Position numbers and translations under genes: made by a program. From assembly GCA_037013555.1 (NCBI GenBank), contig JASUAD010000014.1:10558756-10622755 (forward strand): a stretch of 64,000 nucleotides of DNA, in the 5' to 3' direction. Positions 12,108-23,856 of the stretch are shown in pieces. Under the pieces are notes generated by a model that searched no databases, had not been told where the DNA came from, and saw only the letters and a list, made by a program, of their open reading frames with translations. The DNA is from Sextonia rubra. Its lineage: Eukaryota > Streptophyta > Magnoliopsida > Laurales > Lauraceae. How positions within the stretch are numbered: the first letter of the stretch is position 1; every line of letters starts with the position of its first letter.

Positions 12108-12350
12108 TAGGCTGATGTCAGTTGGGCCTGCCGTTCTTATGTAGAAGCTGGAGGCTGTGGGTTTGAGTGGTTCCATGGTTTGTCTTTTGTTTGATTCGTT
12201 GATAGAGGAATACTCAATTTGGTGTGCTCTCTTCCTCTTCCTCAACTGTGTCTCAAGAATATTGTAGTTTCTCTTCATCGCCTCAAGTATGTTGTTTAGT
12301 TCTCTGTTCTCTTCATATAAACGCTTTAGTTCCCCTTCTAGATATTGCAC
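12108..12350 (-). CDS. WRKY transcription factor (group IIa-like), exon 2, leucine-zipper part
   Basis: This minus-strand exon encodes an N-terminal coiled coil, LEGELKRLYEENRELNNILE followed by AMKRNYNILETQL and a basic RKRKR stretch. It has the L-x(2)-E-L-x-R-x(3)-E-N-x-x-L and Y-N-x-L-x-x-Q-L pattern of group IIa WRKY proteins (the WRKY18/40/60 relatives). It ends in YIRTAGPTDISL, the segment that directly precedes VKDGYQWRKYGQK in that family. The exon is bounded by an acceptor TGTAG/GTG at 12350 and a donor CTA/GTAAGT with its GT at 12107-12106, both phase 0. The DNA-binding WRKY domain should be on the next exon at lower coordinates but is not found down to position 1. The gene is therefore either split by nested transposons (the gypsy element at 1-8081 lies in the way) or truncated. 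A stretch of unrelated ORF after the donor is intron read-through. Confidence 0.65.
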
Positions 12351-14332
12351 CTACATTCACTCAACTGAAAGTAAGACTCGTTGTCTATATAAAATAACCA
12401 AATGCCGAAATATATGAATGAGAGAGAGAGAGAGAGAGAGAGAGTTTAACATAAGATAACAACAAAAAAAGATAACCTATTTTTAGAGAATAAATGAAGA
12501 GAAAGAATGATATAGAAAGTCTTGTACATTGGCTAGCCTACTGTATGCATGAAACATATCAATGCTTCTACAAAATGAAAATGGCTAGCCTACTGTACAT
12601 GCATCAAACATATCAATGCTTCTACAAAATGAAAATGGCCTTTGAGATTTTGTTGTCAGACAATGTAATTGAAGAACCATGGAACCATGCCACCAAATTC
12701 AGATTAGGGAATGAGGAAACCATTTCTCATGTAGAAAGCTGTTTATATCTATAGTTGGTAAAGCTAGGAGAACCTCAGTCTATTCTCTTCACTCGGCGGG
12801 TCAGTCAATATCCCAACCAAGGATGGTAAATTTAATTTTTTTTTTCTTTTTAATATTCTTTGTTACCATTGTATGCTCTCCATGGTGCATACCCTTTGGT
12901 CTCCACTTGTCTCCAGAAAATACTAAAAATAATTGAAGGGTAAATTTCTGTACTTCTGGATTTCTCTTCGGAGAGGGAACTCAACTTTTTGTTAACTGTT
13001 TTCTGTTTTTTTTTTTCAAAATTAGATATGATTAAAGTAGAAGGTAAATTTCTCTCTTATTCATTTATCTCTTCCATTTTTTTCTTTTTTTTGTTAGACT
13101 CACTAATCATGCCATACTTTTTGTTAGACTTGGGGCTTGATTACACGCAGAAATAGGGAAAACATCGAGGTTAAAATCCATTCTTAAATATTCATCATTT
13201 ATCTTCAATATTGATTTAAAACATGGTTGAAAATGAGTGGCATCAGCCAACTCATAAAGGTAATTTAGGCCATGATTGTACCAAATTTCTTTGCTTTAAA
13301 AACTTAAAATGTATTGAAAGTTCATTTTTTATGTTTATATTCTATTTTGTTATTCTATTTACAGTTAAAAGATAACTCCATCAAAAATGAAGATATTTTT
13401 ATTTTAATACAAAGGGACAAAAATAAACTGATATATAAGTCAAGCATTATCTGATATGACAGCTGATATGTAAAGGTCGTTTAAAACCAATACTTTTTTG
13501 GGATTTTCCAGGAAAAATCATTTTTAAGCATTTCTTTCAACAAAAAGCATTTTTAAACTAGCCAAATGCCATTTTTAATAATGCAAAAACCAATTCACTA
13601 TACAGATATTTGCTGACCCTTTGCGGAGAAATTCACTTATAATACTTAACCATAGAGCATGATAAAAAAGAGGAAAATTACTTTAATAAGTAAATATAGA
13701 TCCAAATGGAAGAAAAGAGGTCTCCCTGTGGACACTTGTGAGAATAGCTGTCGATTCCATGACTTACAAAAGCTGTCGCATAACACACACACTTGAGGGG
13801 TGGATTCCCACACCCTGAAATTCCAAAGTCAGCCATGCAATTAACAGTCCAAAAACACCTGGTTCACCTATTGTTTTTCTTTTTCTTTTTTTTTTCTTTG
13901 AAAAAAGAGTATTATGTACTCTTGGATTGGAATCGTGCTCATGTAGATGGATACAAACATCTTAAAATGGGGCAATGGAATGAATGTTCAAAACCATCTT
14001 ATCCAAAAAGACAACTTCATAAGTTATGCAGAAAGACATTATGAGGGTATTCTTTTGGCATTTGTTCCACCATGAGAGGCTGTCCAGTCAACTTGATGGT
14101 CTGAATATATCTGTGTATGCCACCTTTACAGAGAGATAATCTAACTCATTAAAGACACCCATATTGCATTTCGTTCTTGTAACTAGAGCAAGACCATCTG
14201 TCCATCTCCAACCGCTTTAAGCATATTTGTTTTTGTTTTAAAATAGGGAGAAAAATAAAATTAGGAGCCAAGAAATGGGGACAAAAGGAAATATGGAAAG
14301 CTAGAAGAGAGGAGAAAAAAGAACCCATATAC
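12351..14332 (-). other. Putative WRKY intron 1
   Basis: About 2 kb between the two proposed exons. It contains a (GA)n run at about 12420-12444 and a 52-bp tandem duplication at 12531-12638, and has no other recognisable gene. Confidence 0.45.
12531..12638. repeat. Tandem duplication of about 52 bp
   Basis: GGCTAGCCTACTGTA starts at 12531 and again at 12583. Both copies continue through ACATATCAATGCTTCTACAA with very few differences, which indicates a recent duplication. Confidence 0.9.
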
Positions 14333-14371
14333 CTCATCTTTGTGGGAGATACCTTCGTGAGGATCCATCAT
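14333..14371 (-). CDS. Putative WRKY exon 1 (13 codons)
   Basis: Minus-strand ATG at 14371 opens MMDPHEGISHKDE and ends at a donor GAG/GTATAT (GT at 14332-14331). The phase is 0, matching the phase-0 acceptor of the exon at 12350; the joined reading goes from the acidic end straight into the zipper. The sequence before the ATG (14372-14470) is pyrimidine-rich and stop-tolerant, like a plant 5' leader. The first exon lacks the L-D-L motif seen near the N-terminus of many group IIa proteins, so the true start could be elsewhere. Support comes from the splice phase, the leader and the W-boxes upstream, not from strong protein similarity. Confidence 0.4.
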
Positions 14372-14464
14372 TTTTATGTGAATTGATCTCTTAAAAGCAC
14401 TGAAATTTGAAGAGGAAAAAAGGCCTGAAGAAGGAAGGAGAAGACGGAAGGAACCACAATTATC

Positions 14465-14599
14465 GGTCAAGAGTACTTGAGCCTCGCTTTGTACTGATCA
14501 TATGGGCCGATAATTAATTACCGACTTTGGAGTTTGGACTGAGTAATCCAAAGAGCTACCATGGTATGTTTAAAAACAGCCTACCAAAGTCAAAGTCAA
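14465..14599 (-). promoter_or_regulatory. W-box cluster upstream of the WRKY exon
   Basis: On the minus strand there are two adjacent TTGACT motifs (plus 14588-14593 and 14594-14599) and a TTGACC at 14465-14470. TTGAC(C/T) is the W-box bound by WRKY proteins, and paired W-boxes are typical of promoters of WRKY genes themselves. This suggests auto- or cross-regulation if the gene is expressed. Confidence 0.5.
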
Positions 14600-16322
14600 A
14601 GAGAATAGTCCTCTTTTAACTGAATGGTCATTCTCCTCTGGACCATACATGGAGATGACGTCTGTCCTTTGGAGGATTGCAGTGATTGTTGGTGAATAAA
14701 AAGATGTAGTTAAGTTAAATCTTTTCACCTTTCTGGGGGTGTAAAAAAAATGAACTTGCGTGTAAAAGTTTAAGTCCATTTGATGTTAGTGTTGTGTGTT
14801 GGTTTCAAATCATGCTCTTGTCTTTCTCTTTGTTATTTCATATCTATCAAAAACAAAAAAAAAAAAAAATGTTATGCATTTGCTAGAGTTCCACATTAAA
14901 AAAGTGTAAAATCTTTAAGCATTATATAAGTTTTTTCTTGTCCTTATACTTCAAGCTGTTTGAACATTTTTGCCACAAACTCTATGGGCGCGTACGCAAG
15001 CAAATCCTAATAAGCAGATTGGCATTGTTATTTAATTTTGTTTATATATCAGCCATTTCTCACTAGCCACCAATAACATTAGATAATTCTAATCCCTTGA
15101 TCATGACCCTCAAACTTAATAGATGTAATGGTCTCATTTATATCTTCTATTCCCATCTCATCCTTCATTATCGGGACCCAAGTCAGCCCCACAAGTTTTC
15201 TCCGATGCCGTGTGTCCCATGCATATCTCCCACTGCAAATGTAATGGGGGAAGGTGGATGCCACCTACAATCGAATCAGGTCAGTCGTCTCCAGGTGAGT
15301 CGTCTCATTAAATTGTAGCAAAGCAAGTCACTCCCACTTGTCATCTTTTTTAGATTCACCTCGCCCAAAGTCACACCAATCTGAGCATGATTGAACATTT
15401 GTTTTGTCAATTTGTGCAGCCTCAAAGTCTGAAGTAGTTGAAGCAAACAGGAAGTCACATTAGGTTATCTCCTTCCTTAACTTCGGAGCCTCAAAGTTTG
15501 CCAATGGGTCAACTGGACGTGTTTTGAACCGAACCAACAGTAAGTATAGCTGTCTTACCAAAAAACAAAAAAATAAAAATAAAAATAATAGTAAAGGAGA
15601 GCGATGGTCAATCTGGACATGGTGGCCCACCCCCTGTAAAACGTTCCCTGCTATGTTGGAAGTGGCATTTGGCATAGCTGCAATTCAAATGATAGAGGCT
15701 CGCATTATTGTCCTAACTGCTTTATTGCTATGTAAAACAGATGCAAGTCAAATCCAGCCCATTTAAATGGGTGTTAAATTTAGGAGCGGTGAATATGTTT
15801 GTTTGGGTTGGGGGGCGGGGGGTTGTTTTATTTTCCACTAAGATAGATTATAAAGTAGGCCCACTAGATGTTTTTGCATGTGGTGCTTAATTTTATTGTA
15901 AGCACCAGTGCTTGACATAGTAAGTTTTATATATTTATATATATATATATATTTATATGTGGATAATATATGTGTATGCGTGAGCAAGCAAATTTTATAT
16001 TATTAAATTAAAAGTCTGGATAATTGATGGGACTAAATATTTTCCCTACCCTTATCTATGACAAGTGGGTATCCCAATCATTGGTATGGCTGCAAAGAGG
16101 CCCCGCCAGCTATATTAAAATACGCCGCAAAATGTAATTTAGAAGGAAAGTCCCACTCCGCTAACTTAAAGAACACCCAAGTAGAAGGACTAGAACTCTA
16201 CAATGATGCCCACCTATTAGTAGGGCTCAAAATAAATGCTTTCATTGTATCTTATATATTTTTTTTAATTTTTATTCTGATAGAAGTTTACCATATCTTA
16301 AGATTGATTATATGATGAACAA
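14600..16322. other. Gene-free AT-rich stretch
   Basis: Short open frames occur on both strands but none shows a recognisable domain. A (TA)n-rich patch lies at 15929-15955. The upstream regulatory region of the WRKY fragment may extend into its left part. Confidence 0.5.
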
Positions 16323-16327
16323 ATTAT
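16323..16327. other. Target-site duplication ATTAT (left)
   Basis: The identical 5 bp are at 20682-20686 on the other side of the inverted-LTR copia unit. The word is AT-only, so a chance match is possible, but it sits exactly at both LTR outer ends. Confidence 0.6.
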
Positions 16328-17329
16328 TGTTGGAAAAATAGGTTTTTAACTTTAGTTTTTGGGCAACTTTGGACTATACTAAGTGTGGGTCTCACACATC
16401 TTTTGAGATGGGTCTAAGTACTAACGTGTTCTCTTCCAAGAAGAGATTAAACCCTAAACTATTATTCATTAAAAACCATTGCGATATGAATGAGAAATTG
16501 ATTTCTAAAGTGACCACTTAAAGTTGCTTGTATATGATAACAAAGAAGGAAAGAAAGGAATGCCACATTACTTGTAAACTAAAATATATGTGTGTGTGTG
16601 TGTGTTTACATACAGTAAGAGTGGAGATATAATTTGAGCCCCAAGGGGTACCCATATTTTATTCCGGAAAGAGGACCTACATAACACTACAACCAACACG
16701 CGCGCGTGCCGCCACCGCCAGCGTCCATCTGACCAGCGGGTCGGGTCAGGTCGAGTTGGGTTGGGTTGAGTCAAAAGCCCATAATCCGATATGGGTCAGA
16801 TCCTGGGCCCAACCCATGAGCTCTCCAAAGAAGATGTCTTTTTGTTATAAGACATAGTGTCTCATCTGGGATAGATGTGTTTTTCTTTTTGCATCCCCTT
16901 GATGAATGATTGTGTCTGCTCTTTATGACTGTTGACTGTTCAAAACAGTCACCAATTCACCTATTTAAAGCCCATCTCGAATTACATTCAGTCATATATA
17001 ATTTTTCCTTCCTGTATTTTGTCATCTGTGTTGAGAGAAAGTTTTAGAACACTGTTCTGTTCATTGGCGTTATAGATTATAGTACTACTTCTAGTGCATT
17101 CTGATCATTGAATCCTGGGAGACAAATGTCCATACAACGTGAGCACTGCACCAGAGACGAATTTTGTCTTAAGGACATAATGCTAAACACTAGCCTTGAT
17201 CGTTAAAATATTCTATTCTAACTTCATTTTCTATAAGTTTGAAGTTATAAATTCCATTTTATGTTACTGTGATTTTCCTACATTTTTGAATAATTTCTTT
17301 AATCACAATAGGACTCAAAGTCCCTTACA
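16328..17329 (+). repeat. Copia LTR copy in plus orientation (inverted relative to the internal region)
   Basis: Starts TGTTGGAAAAATAGG and ends TCCCTTACA. Its whole length matches the reverse complement of 19641-20681. It includes the (TG)n patch at 16592-16605, a GGGTCGGGTCAGGTCGAG block near 16739, a TATTTAAAG box near 16961 and the AATCACAATAGGA end. The internal coding region beside it runs on the minus strand, so this LTR points the wrong way for a normal element. Confidence 0.8.
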
Positions 17330-19365
17330 ATTGAATTTATAAGATGGTCTTCAACCATTCCATAATTTATAAGGAGATTTTCTCATTTTCTTATGAGGTA
17401 TTTTGTTGAGAATATAATTTGCAGAAAGCATTGTTTTCCTCCACAAGTTCTAAGGTAGTTCAAAACTAAGCAACATAGCGTTCATTATTTCTTTTAATGT
17501 TCTATTTTTTCGTTCAACAATACCATTTTGCTAAGGTGAATAAGGTGTAATTGTTTGTTATATTATACCATGTTGTGATGAGAACTCATCAAAATGTGAT
17601 TCATATTCTCCATCTCTATCACTCCATAAGCCTTAATATTTTGCTATGTTGATTCTCAACTTCACTCTTATATCGTATAAACATCTCCAATGCTTCATCC
17701 TTACTTTTTAATAAGTACACATGACAATATCTAGTGCAATCATCGATGAAAGTAATGAAATACTTTTTACCACCTCTAATTTAAAAATATTTCAAATCAC
17801 AGATATCACTATATATAAGTTTTAGAGGTTTAGTACTTCTTTCAATGGAATGAAAAGGAGTTCTTATGAGTTTAGCATCCACACATATTTCACATTTATG
17901 ATTTGAATCAATTTTAAACTTTGGCAAGTAATCCAAATTCATTAATCTACACAAAGCATCATAGTTAATATGCCCTAGTCTACCATACCATAAGTTAGGA
18001 GACTCAAGCAAGTAAACAGGAGAATAATTCTTATTAATCTTAATAAGCATTACATTCATTTTGTATAGCCCCTCGCTAATATAGCCCTTCCCCACATACA
18101 TCCCACTCTTAGTGAGGATAAATTTGTCAAACTCAAATACAAGCCTGAACCATCTATTACTTAATAATAAACCTGATACAAGACTCTTGTGAATGTCAGG
18201 CACATGTAGTACGTCATTAAGAGTGAGTTCTTTGCCCGAAGTCATTTTCAGCACCACCTTTCCGAGACCTTCAACTTTAGAAGTTAAAGAATTGCCCATG
18301 AATAATTTTTCCTCATCAACAACTCGATATGAGGAGAACATATTTTTGTCTATACAGATATGGCTAGTAGCACCTAATCCACCCACCATTCCTTAGTATT
18401 TCCAACCAGGTTTACTTCGGACACCACAGCAAAAAGGCTAATGTCAAAAATATCCATAGAAAGTTTCTCTATTTCAGTCATATTGGCTTGTGCTGGCTTC
18501 TTATTTGCAATTCCTTGATCTTTACGTTTGCAACAGTCCTTTGCATGATGGCCAACCTTATTGCAAATGAAGCACTTTCCTTTAAATCGTTTTTTATCAC
18601 CACCTTGGTTTTTGCCACCTTGGTTTTGATGCTTCCTCTTTTGGTGTTATTCTTGTGCTTTTGTTCGACTACATTTACTTTGAATTCCATTGAGTGAGGC
18701 TTGTTTCTTATTTCAGATGAACGGTTATCTTCTTCAATTCTTAATCTTACGATTAAGTCTTCAAAACTCATCTCCTTACATTTATGCTTTAGGTAGTTTT
18801 TGAAATCATTCCAACTTGGTGGCAGTTGTTTAACTATAGTAGCAACTTGAAATGATTCACTTAAAGACATACCCTCTGCACAAATCTCATAGAGTAGGAC
18901 TTGAACATCCTACACTTAATTGATTACAGTCTTTGAATCCAACATTTTGAAGTCAAAGAAGTGACCAACTACAGATTTCTTTGTACCGGCATCTTCCGTT
19001 TTATACTTTTTATCCAAAGAGTTCCACAATTATTTTGTAGTTTTGATGGAACTATACACATTATATAATGTGTCCTCTAGTTCATTCAAAATATAGTTCT
19101 TACACAAGAAATCAGAGTGCTTTCATGTATTAATTGCAGCAACTACTTGCCTGTCACTCTCATTCTCTTTGAGAGTAGGAGCCTCTTCATAAAGAAACTT
19201 AGCCAAATTCAGAGTGGTCAAATAAAACAATATTTTCTGTTGCCATCTCTTAAAATCTGCCCCTTTGAATTTTTTAGGCTTCTCCCCATGGTTGATAAAA
19301 ACATGAGTCGGAACAATAGGGGTAGAAGGAATGATAGCGTTTGAAAATTCCATTTTGATGAACAC
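17330..19365 (-). pseudogene. Truncated copia gag-pol (gag, protease, start of integrase)
   Basis: Read on the minus strand from 19365: a gag start with HGEKPKKFKGADFKRWQQK and LFYLTTLNLAKFL (copia N-terminal domain). Next comes a gag segment (18478-18870) with VATIVKQLPPSWNDFKNYLKH and a frame-shifted zinc knuckle. Then a protease region where the usual D-S-G-A-T-S-H is GLGATSHI, so the catalytic Asp is lost, and a GAG-pre-integrase domain (LWYGRLGHINYDAL). The zinc-binding start of integrase (C-E-I-C-V-D-A-K) follows. Below 17781 the frame continues with stops through the P-Y-S-P-x-Q-N-G-I-V-E-R region (third catalytic Glu) to RPSYKF, where the reading is cut off exactly at the end of the inverted LTR. 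RT and RNase H are absent. Non-functional. Confidence 0.85.
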
Positions 19366-19640
19366 AACAGTTTTACAAAGTTTCCAATATAGAATTAATA
19401 TTCGAAATTAATATGAACAATCCTATAAGAAAGTTTAGAACTTTTTAAACAAAGTTTTATTTGTACAACAAAGTTCTAGCTTAATTAATTGAAAAGGATT
19501 AAGAAGAGAAAAGAAAACTCGTTTGCAAAACTTAGTTTGTATTTAAAAATAATGAAGTTAATTCAGGTTTTCTGAAATTGGAAATAAAACTCAGTAATCA
19601 TAATGAAAAGATTTCAAAAGAAGAAGTTTTGTCTTAAGAT

Positions 19641-20681
19641 TGTAAGGGAGTTAGAATCCTATTGTGATTACATCAACTGTTCAAAAATGCAGAAAAACCA
19701 TTGTAGTATAAAAAGGAATTTATAAATTTGAACTTACAGAAAATGAAGCCAGAATAGAATATTTTGACGATCAAAGCTAGTATTTAACACTATGTCCTTA
19801 AGACAAAATTCATCCCCTCTGTGGTGCTCACGGTGTATGGACGTTTGTTTCCCAGGATACAATGCAGTAGAAGTAGCACTACAATCTACAATGCCAATGA
19901 ACAGAACAGTGTTCTTGAACTTTCTCTCAACACTGATGACAAGATGCAGGAAAGAAAAATTATATATGACTGAATGCAATTCGAAATGGGCTTTAAATAG
20001 GTGAACTAGTGACTGTTCTAAATAGTCAACGGTCAGCCAGAACAGACACAACCATTCATTAGGAAGATGCAAATAGAAAAGACGCATCCATTCAAGAGGG
20101 TATCGAAGAGAAAAGACATACATTCAAGAAGGAATCAAAGAGAAAAGACATATCCATTCCAAAGGAGACACCATGTCTTTTAAGTCTTTTAAAGAAAAGA
20201 CATCTTCTTTAGAGAGCTCACCAGTTGGGCCCAGGATCCGACCCATATTGGGTTATGTGCTTTTGACCCAACCCAACCTAATCCGACCCACTAGTCAAAC
20301 GGACGACAGCGGCGGCGCGCGTGCATGTTGGTTGTGGTGTCATGTAGGTCCTCCCTCCGCGATAAAATATAGGTACCCCTTAGAGCTCAAACTATATCTC
20401 CACCCTTAGTGTATATAAACACACACACACTTCAGTTCACAAGCAATGTGAGATTCTCTTTCTTTTTTTATTACCATATACAAGCAACTTTAAGTGGTCA
20501 TTTTAAAAATCAATTTCTCATTCATATCATAATGATTTTTAATGAACAATAGTTTGGTTTTAATCTCCTCTTGGAAGAGAATACATTAGTACTTGGACCC
20601 GCCTCAAAAGATGTGTAGGACCCACACTTATTATAATCCAAAGTTGCCCAAAAACCAAAATTAAAACCTATTTTTTCAATA
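19641..20681 (-). repeat. Copia 5' LTR, minus orientation
   Basis: On the minus strand it begins TATTGAAAAAATAGG at 20681 (the other copy has TGTTGGAAAAATAGG) and ends CTCCCTTACA at 19641. It precedes gag in the correct orientation. The two LTR copies differ at many positions (roughly a tenth by eye), so the insertion is old. No canonical tRNA-Met primer-binding site is visible right after it. Confidence 0.8.
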
Positions 20682-20686
20682 ATTAT
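20682..20686. other. Target-site duplication ATTAT (right)
   Basis: Matches 16323-16327; see that entry. Confidence 0.6.
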
Positions 20687-21237
20687 TAATAAATTAATCA
20701 ATAGTGCAAAAGATCAAGTTAATAATATTCATTATATAATTAATTTTATCTTAGTACAACTCCAATTAGAATGAAATTGAAAGACATCCGATCCTATTAC
20801 GACATCATTTTGAAAATATAGGATTTTCAAGGCTCATTGTGGGTTCTTCTTCTCCAAGTATCCATCATAACGTCTATAGTGATGCATATACATGCGGTGC
20901 GTATTTGATTCCACTACAGTAGTCCTTATAGTGGATGGCGTTGTCATGGATACAGTAACGCATGCATCATCATATCAGATAATCAAGTTGCAGTTCGAAA
21001 GTTACAATGGAGGTCAAGTTCAAAATTGGAAGGTGCCTCGATTGACTGACACCGTAGTCAATGCTAAAATATTCGCCACCGGCTGCTGCCGAAAGACAAA
21101 TTTAAAGACTGATAGCCCACAGGACTACTTGAATTAATAGGCTCAGCAGAAAATTTTTTTATTGGTAAGAAAATAATTTTATTATTAAATACAATAAGGA
21201 AATTATATGTATGTATATATGTGAGCCCCTCTTCTAA
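20687..21237. other. Gene-free stretch
   Basis: An open frame at 20892-21137 has slightly higher GC than its surroundings but no recognisable domain. Confidence 0.5.
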
Positions 21238-21582
21238 GCTCGAGCTTAGGATAAGCTCATAAGCTCACGCCTATGGGGCCCACCGGGAACTCATATGGGG
21301 ATGAGGATGAAGGGGATTTAAAGGAATCACTAGGGTTCCTTCCTTCGTGCAAAAAATCAGCTCCAATCCTAACTTCTATCATCTCCATCTAGGCTCTAAA
21401 AGTTTAAGAGTCAATAGTCCATTCGGATGGGTGTCCATTGATCCAACGGTCTAGTAAATTCGAATTTGATTGAAAATTGGTGAACATGTAGAATTCAGGG
21501 GGTTATATGTTTGGTCCATTTAAATGGACCAAGGGTAGGCACCACAAGTGTGAGCTTACAAAGTTTTATCATAAGCTCGAGC
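21238..21582. mobile_element. MITE with GCTCGAGCTTA termini
   Basis: GCTCGAGCTTAGGATAA at the left pairs with TTATCATAAGCTCGAGC at the right, and AAGCTCAC with GTGAGCTT further in. The interior shares CGGTCTAGTAAATTCGAATT with the MITE at 31589-31903 (near 31790-31810), so the two are related although their ends differ. Confidence 0.65.
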
Positions 21583-21865
21583 GAAGCAGAAGCCTCCCTT
21601 GTATGTATATTAATAATAATATACAGAAAGCAAAAGCAAAAGTATAAGAGCATTATACCAAATGGGAAGTAAAGTAAGAATCATGTGGCCCATTGCCATG
21701 TGGGCCGATGTTAGATTAAGCACTTGGCTTAGTGCCTAGGTAATCTCCTAATGAAAGTATTAATTTGTAAATTCTTTATTTGGATCAAACTCTAACAGCA
21801 TCAGATTTTAATCATCAAACTTGTGTGACATAGTTCCACACTAGTGAAGAGATGTGAGACTCTCA

Positions 21866-23485
21866 GAGCATATTTGGTAACAAGATAATTGAGGAAAAAA
21901 AAACCGAATTTCTTAGATTTCTATCAAGATCTATGTTTGATGCTGGCAAATCTCCAATAATTTTGGCATAGTCAAATTATCACTTCTTATGTTTCTTAGG
22001 TTCTACCCTCCTATCGGATTTCTAAATCATCTCATCCAAAACAATAGATATAAAAGGCTAGCCCGAGCCCGAACCAAGCCAGTCCGATTTGGTCCGAGCC
22101 TGGGCCTTTGGTTTAAGTACTCAGTTTGAGCTTAGATGTCATCTTTTGGCCCAATTAATTAATGGCCAAACTTGGACTTATATGTAGAAAGCTCAAATCC
22201 TAGCCCGGCCCAATTGAAAAGGGAATAATATGAAAAATAGCAAAGTATACATCAGATATAAAAGGCTAAATCCTTACACGAAAGAGTACACATAGCTAGG
22301 GGTGCTCATAGATCGGGCCACCCCAAGCCCAATCCAGGCCTAGCAGCCTTCAGGTCGGGCTTGGATATGAATTTAGAACCCATTTAACAATTCGGTCTGG
22401 CTTGGATTAAATGATAAAAGTCCAAAGCCCATCCTGTCCTATGTGAGGAATGCATGTTATTTAATTTAATCAGTCCAAATAATTGCTTCAATACCCACAA
22501 AATTGATAAAAAGCTTGATTCAGCCCGGCCCAATTGATGAAATAGTGGGGGCTTGGGCATAACTTTTAGAGCCCATGTCAAGCCTAGGCCAATGTTCCTA
22601 AAGTTGAGCCAGGCCAAGATATGCGTTAACCCCACTCAGCCCAACCCATGAGCACCCATACACATGACTTCTCATGGACCGGGCTGGCCCAAGTTTGAAC
22701 TGGGCCAAGCTAGATTTGGTTTGGGCTTGGGCCTTTGGTTTAAGTATTCAAGTTGAACTCGGATGTTATACTTTTTTTTCCTGATTAATAAATAGGTTAG
22801 GCTTGGACTTAGCTGTAGAGAGCCCAAAGCCTGAACTAGCTTGATCGGCCCAAAGCCTGGCTTGACCCGTGTAAGAAATGCATATAATTTAATTTAATCA
22901 ATCCAAACAATTGCTTGAATACCGACAAAATTGGTAAAACGCCCAGCCCGATTGATTAAATGGGCAAACATGGGCCTAACTTTTTTATCCTGTGTTGGGC
23001 TTGGGCGGGGCCTGGGCTAGTGTTTTAAACGTTGGGCCAAGTTAGGATATGCATTAGCCCCACTCAACCCGGCCCATGAACAGCCCTACACATGACTTCT
23101 CATGGACCGTGTTGGCCTAATTCCGAACTAAGCCCAACCCAATTTTGTTCTGGCTTAGGCATTTGGTTTAAGTACTCAGGCTGAGCTTGGATGTCATATT
23201 TTTCACAATTAATAAATGGGTTGTGCTTGGACTTAGCTGTAGGGAGCCCGGAGCCCAAAGCCCAGTCCTACCTGATCAGCCCAAAGCCCAGCCAATGAAC
23301 ACCCCTAGATTTTACTATTCGGCACCAAACATAAATCTTAACAATCCTCAGTCATTTCATAGTTTTAACCAAACATAGATTGAAAAAATCATCAATTATA
23401 AAATCCTTAATGAGGGTTTTCATTTTCCAGGGGTACTGAGAAATTCATAAAAGTGCAGATTCCTTACTTGTTACCAAACGTGCCC
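21866..23485. mobile_element. Outer TIR element (hAT/MITE-like), hosting a nested element
   Basis: GAGCATATTTGGTAACAAG at the left pairs with CTTGTTACCAAACGTGCCC at the right (16 of 19 positions). Such G-C-A-x-x-TTTGGTAAC ends are common in plant non-autonomous DNA transposons. No target duplication was found. Confidence 0.5.
22297..23307. mobile_element. Nested TIR element with tandem GGCCC-rich units
   Basis: TAGGGGTGCTCAT at the left end pairs with ATGAACACCCCTA at the right end (hAT-like terminus). Related words occur internally at about 22640-22660 and 23065-23085, next to CATGACTTCTCATGGACCG, which starts at about 22665 and 23093, a 428-bp period. The interior is full of GGGCC/CAGCCC words. 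A similar right-hand end (ATGAACACCCGTGA) occurs at about 63668. Confidence 0.6.
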
Positions 23486-23856
23486 TTAGGCAAAGAAGTC
23501 TTCTACAAATGAGATGTGACTCCTAGCATTATTAAAGAAGAATGCTTATTTAATGGGTGACGGAAACCCTTTACCACTCGTTGAGAGATGCAAGCATTGG
23601 CAGTGAGTTTCCAAGGTCTTCCACTGGTAAAGCACGTAAAGATTCATGACAAGATTTGAATTGACATCCCATCTAGGTCTAACAAGTAGGGGTGTGCACA
23701 CATGCCTGGTAATAGGGGCAGTTCCTCGTCGAACTTGAGTCTGCCTCTAAAACTCACATAAAAATCTTAGGACTGCTTGCATAACCCACATAAAAATTCT
23801 AGATCCTCTTTCAAAATTCATATGAAAATTTTGAGTTTCACAAAACTACCGTCAAA

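Noticed and set aside
12494..12754. 86-codon plus-strand open frame inside the WRKY intron
   Set aside because: It owes its length to the 52-bp tandem duplication and has no domain.
16568..20409. Similar peptides from 16568-16774 (minus) and 20173-20409 (plus) as a possible gene pair
   Set aside because: They are translations of the same LTR block in its two inverted copies.
20892..21137. 81-codon plus-strand open frame
   Set aside because: Slightly higher GC and no stop, but no motif, no splice context that I can defend, and no neighbouring exon.
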